The notes beneath the pieces were generated by a model that worked only from the letters and a program-made list of their open reading frames with translations, was not told where the DNA came from and made no database searches. The position numbers and the translations under genes are program-made. This document shows, in pieces, positions 62,601 to 64,000 of a DNA stretch of 64,000 bases. Source of the stretch: Brugia malayi (Eukaryota; Nematoda; Chromadorea; Rhabditida; Onchocercidae); assembly GCF_000002995.4 (NCBI RefSeq), contig NW_025062475.1, positions 1,550,001 through 1,614,000 of the forward strand, given 5' to 3'. Within the stretch, counting starts at the first letter, position 1; every line of letters starts with the position of its first letter.

Positions 62601-63969
62601 TGTGATATGCTTCATTGCATATCCCAGAGTTCTTGAAGGAATTTTTTTTTATTGAACTTGAAAGAGTATTAATGAAGAAATTAAATCCTTGAGGTTACTT
62701 ATTAATGTTTCTTACAAGTGAAAAGAACTGGATTTCCAGGATATTTACAATATTTTGGGTTCTATCCATGTATGATATTTCTGTCCCGAAAAGCACCTAC
62801 GAACGAGAATTGCAGCGTGTTCGCAGATCCTTGTCTCTTGTTGCTGAAAATGCTGAGATTGTAAGGAATTAAAATTTGATGATGATCCAACCAACTTTAT
62901 TGTTACATGAGGACATTTAGTAAATAGTAGTTTGTATTAGTTTGCTATTAATATGAGATCCAATTAGTAGTTTGCTATTAACATTAGATCCAGTTATTTA
63001 TTTTAAGTCGAGGAAATGAATTCAATTAATTTTTTCCTGTAATTTCGTATTTGAGTTTGCTTAGACGTGTTCCTTTGTCAAGTTTTAAAGTTATTTCCAA
63101 GATTGAATCGTAATCAATGTTTTATACATTTAGAGTAAAACAAAAAGAGCAAAAGAAGAAGAACAATTGCGTAACGTGGAAAAGAAACTAACCGATGAAT
63201 TAAAAAAACAGAATGATCATGTGGAACGCATCTTAAATATTTTGAGACATGACAAGGAGTTATTGTTTGCTGATTGTAGCCCAAGTAAGTGGCTAGTGTT
63301 CTGTTCCGTTAAACTGATTTTTATTTGCCTGTGAAATCTGACTTGATTGTTTTATTGCGATATAGAATTAGAGTGTAATTTCAAGGCATAACTAGAAGCA
63401 TTGATTCCCGAAGAATGATGTACGGTAGGCCTAATAGATTCACAGGTTTTTCAGATTGCTTTGGAGGAAAAGCCTGATCATGTATAATTGCATCACATTG
63501 AAGATATATAACATACTAGTGATATAGACCAGTATATTCTAATTGAAGTTTGAAACTTCCAAGCTTTTAATCTTTAAATTCTAGAGCTTCGCGGTACACA
63601 AATGGCACGCTTTTTACAGCACTGTATTTTACCGCGTGCGGTCTTTACTGATATGGATGCTGCATTCTGCGCTCACTTCATTCTTTTACTTCATCAGCAA
63701 CGAACTGGTTTCTTCCAGACTGTCTTTTTCTTTGATAAGGTTTTATCTTTTTCTTTGATAAAGATACAAATACATGCGTGCATTTAATTGAATTCCATTG
63801 TTTAGAATTTCTTGCTTCCTGTAGTTTCATATATTTTTAGTTATTCAACGACATTGGTGCTATATTGGCTACGCTAACCGAGAATGAAGCGAATTGTTTC
63901 GGACGATTTCTAGCACTTGTGCTTGAAACTGTGCAACATTGGCATGGTGACAAGACGGTTTTCGATAAG
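56631..63969 (+). CDS. thoc-2: THO complex subunit 2 (THOC2), 3' end beyond the window
   Basis: Twenty-four exons: 56631-56747, 56952-57083, 57290-57387, 57562-57689, 57795-57955, 58096-58185, 58337-58579, 58824-58945, 59239-59315, 59361-59428, 59481-59555, 59733-59904, 59978-60209, 60332-60428, 60714-60842, 61158-61288, 61380-61497, 61637-61816, 61895-62059, 62293-62468, 62740-62860, 63134-63284, 63585-63739 and 63841-63969, giving 1089 codons. Strong THOC2 landmarks: [141 protein letters not shown] and a charged coiled coil (~1000). Known role: scaffold of THO/TREX, coupling transcription to mRNA export. The N-terminus is shorter than the human one, so a 5' exon may be missing. Weakest joins are exons 9-10 and 10-11. 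Confidence 0.93.
57084..57289 (+). other. Predicted GC-AG intron in THOC2
   Basis: Exon 2 ends GACCGG|gcaagt and exon 3 starts after aaatttgcag, both phase 0, giving [13 protein letters not shown]. Without the GC donor the frame reads on to a stop at 57127. The nearest phase-compatible GT (TTC|gtggaa) would delete the conserved VELLSHLSD segment. Confidence 0.65.
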
Positions 63970-64000
63970 GTGTGTTCATTGAATGAAAAATAAAAGAGTA

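Overview
The window reads as nuclear DNA of a parasitic nematode, probably a spirurid/filarial-type (clade III) worm. The evidence is very AT-rich intergenic DNA packed with A/T homopolymers, short exons with GT-AG introns ending in the nematode-type TTTTCAG, upstream AG sites just 5' of several ATGs that could take a spliced leader, and proteins that match conserved animal families, including a C-terminal tail I take to be nematode-type on a matrixin. The species cannot be fixed from the sequence. I rebuilt all genes by hand from open frames, splice signals, phase agreement and remembered family consensus, so exon borders are predictions.

Layout. 785-4556 (+): a four-exon gene for an unrecognised acidic, then basic, 275-residue protein. 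4557-10600: AT-rich DNA with no gene seen. 10624-17774 (-): a secreted matrixin-type zinc metalloproteinase; its 5' end is unresolved, with a possible leader exon near 22.0 kb. 22.5-22.8 kb: a small GC-rich island. 22.8-28.5 kb: gene-poor, with a SINE-like element whose head resembles initiator tRNA-Met (24802-24961). 28509-31414 (-): dnc-2, the dynactin p50 subunit. 33720-40269 (+): a Golgi polypeptide GalNAc-transferase with two mutually exclusive lectin-domain exons. 42368-45605 (+): the mitochondrial S-adenosylmethionine carrier. 45805-48423 (-): a PI-PLC X-domain (PLCXD-like) protein, tail to tail with the carrier 200 bp away. 50476-52166 (-): a small secreted cysteine-rich protein. 55365-55606: a 28-bp minisatellite. 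56631-63969 (+): the first 24 exons (1089 codons) of THOC2, which runs off the right edge.

The genes do not form a pathway. They are mostly housekeeping functions (dynein motor adaptor, O-glycosylation, SAM import, mRNA export) next to two secreted proteins, the metalloproteinase and the Cys-rich protein, that could act outside the cell. No gene pair has the tight same-strand spacing of a nematode operon. The points most worth checking are the alternative lectin exons, the triplicated splice acceptor in the metalloproteinase gene, two predicted GC-AG introns, and the tRNA-derived element. I found no convincing undescribed multi-gene system.
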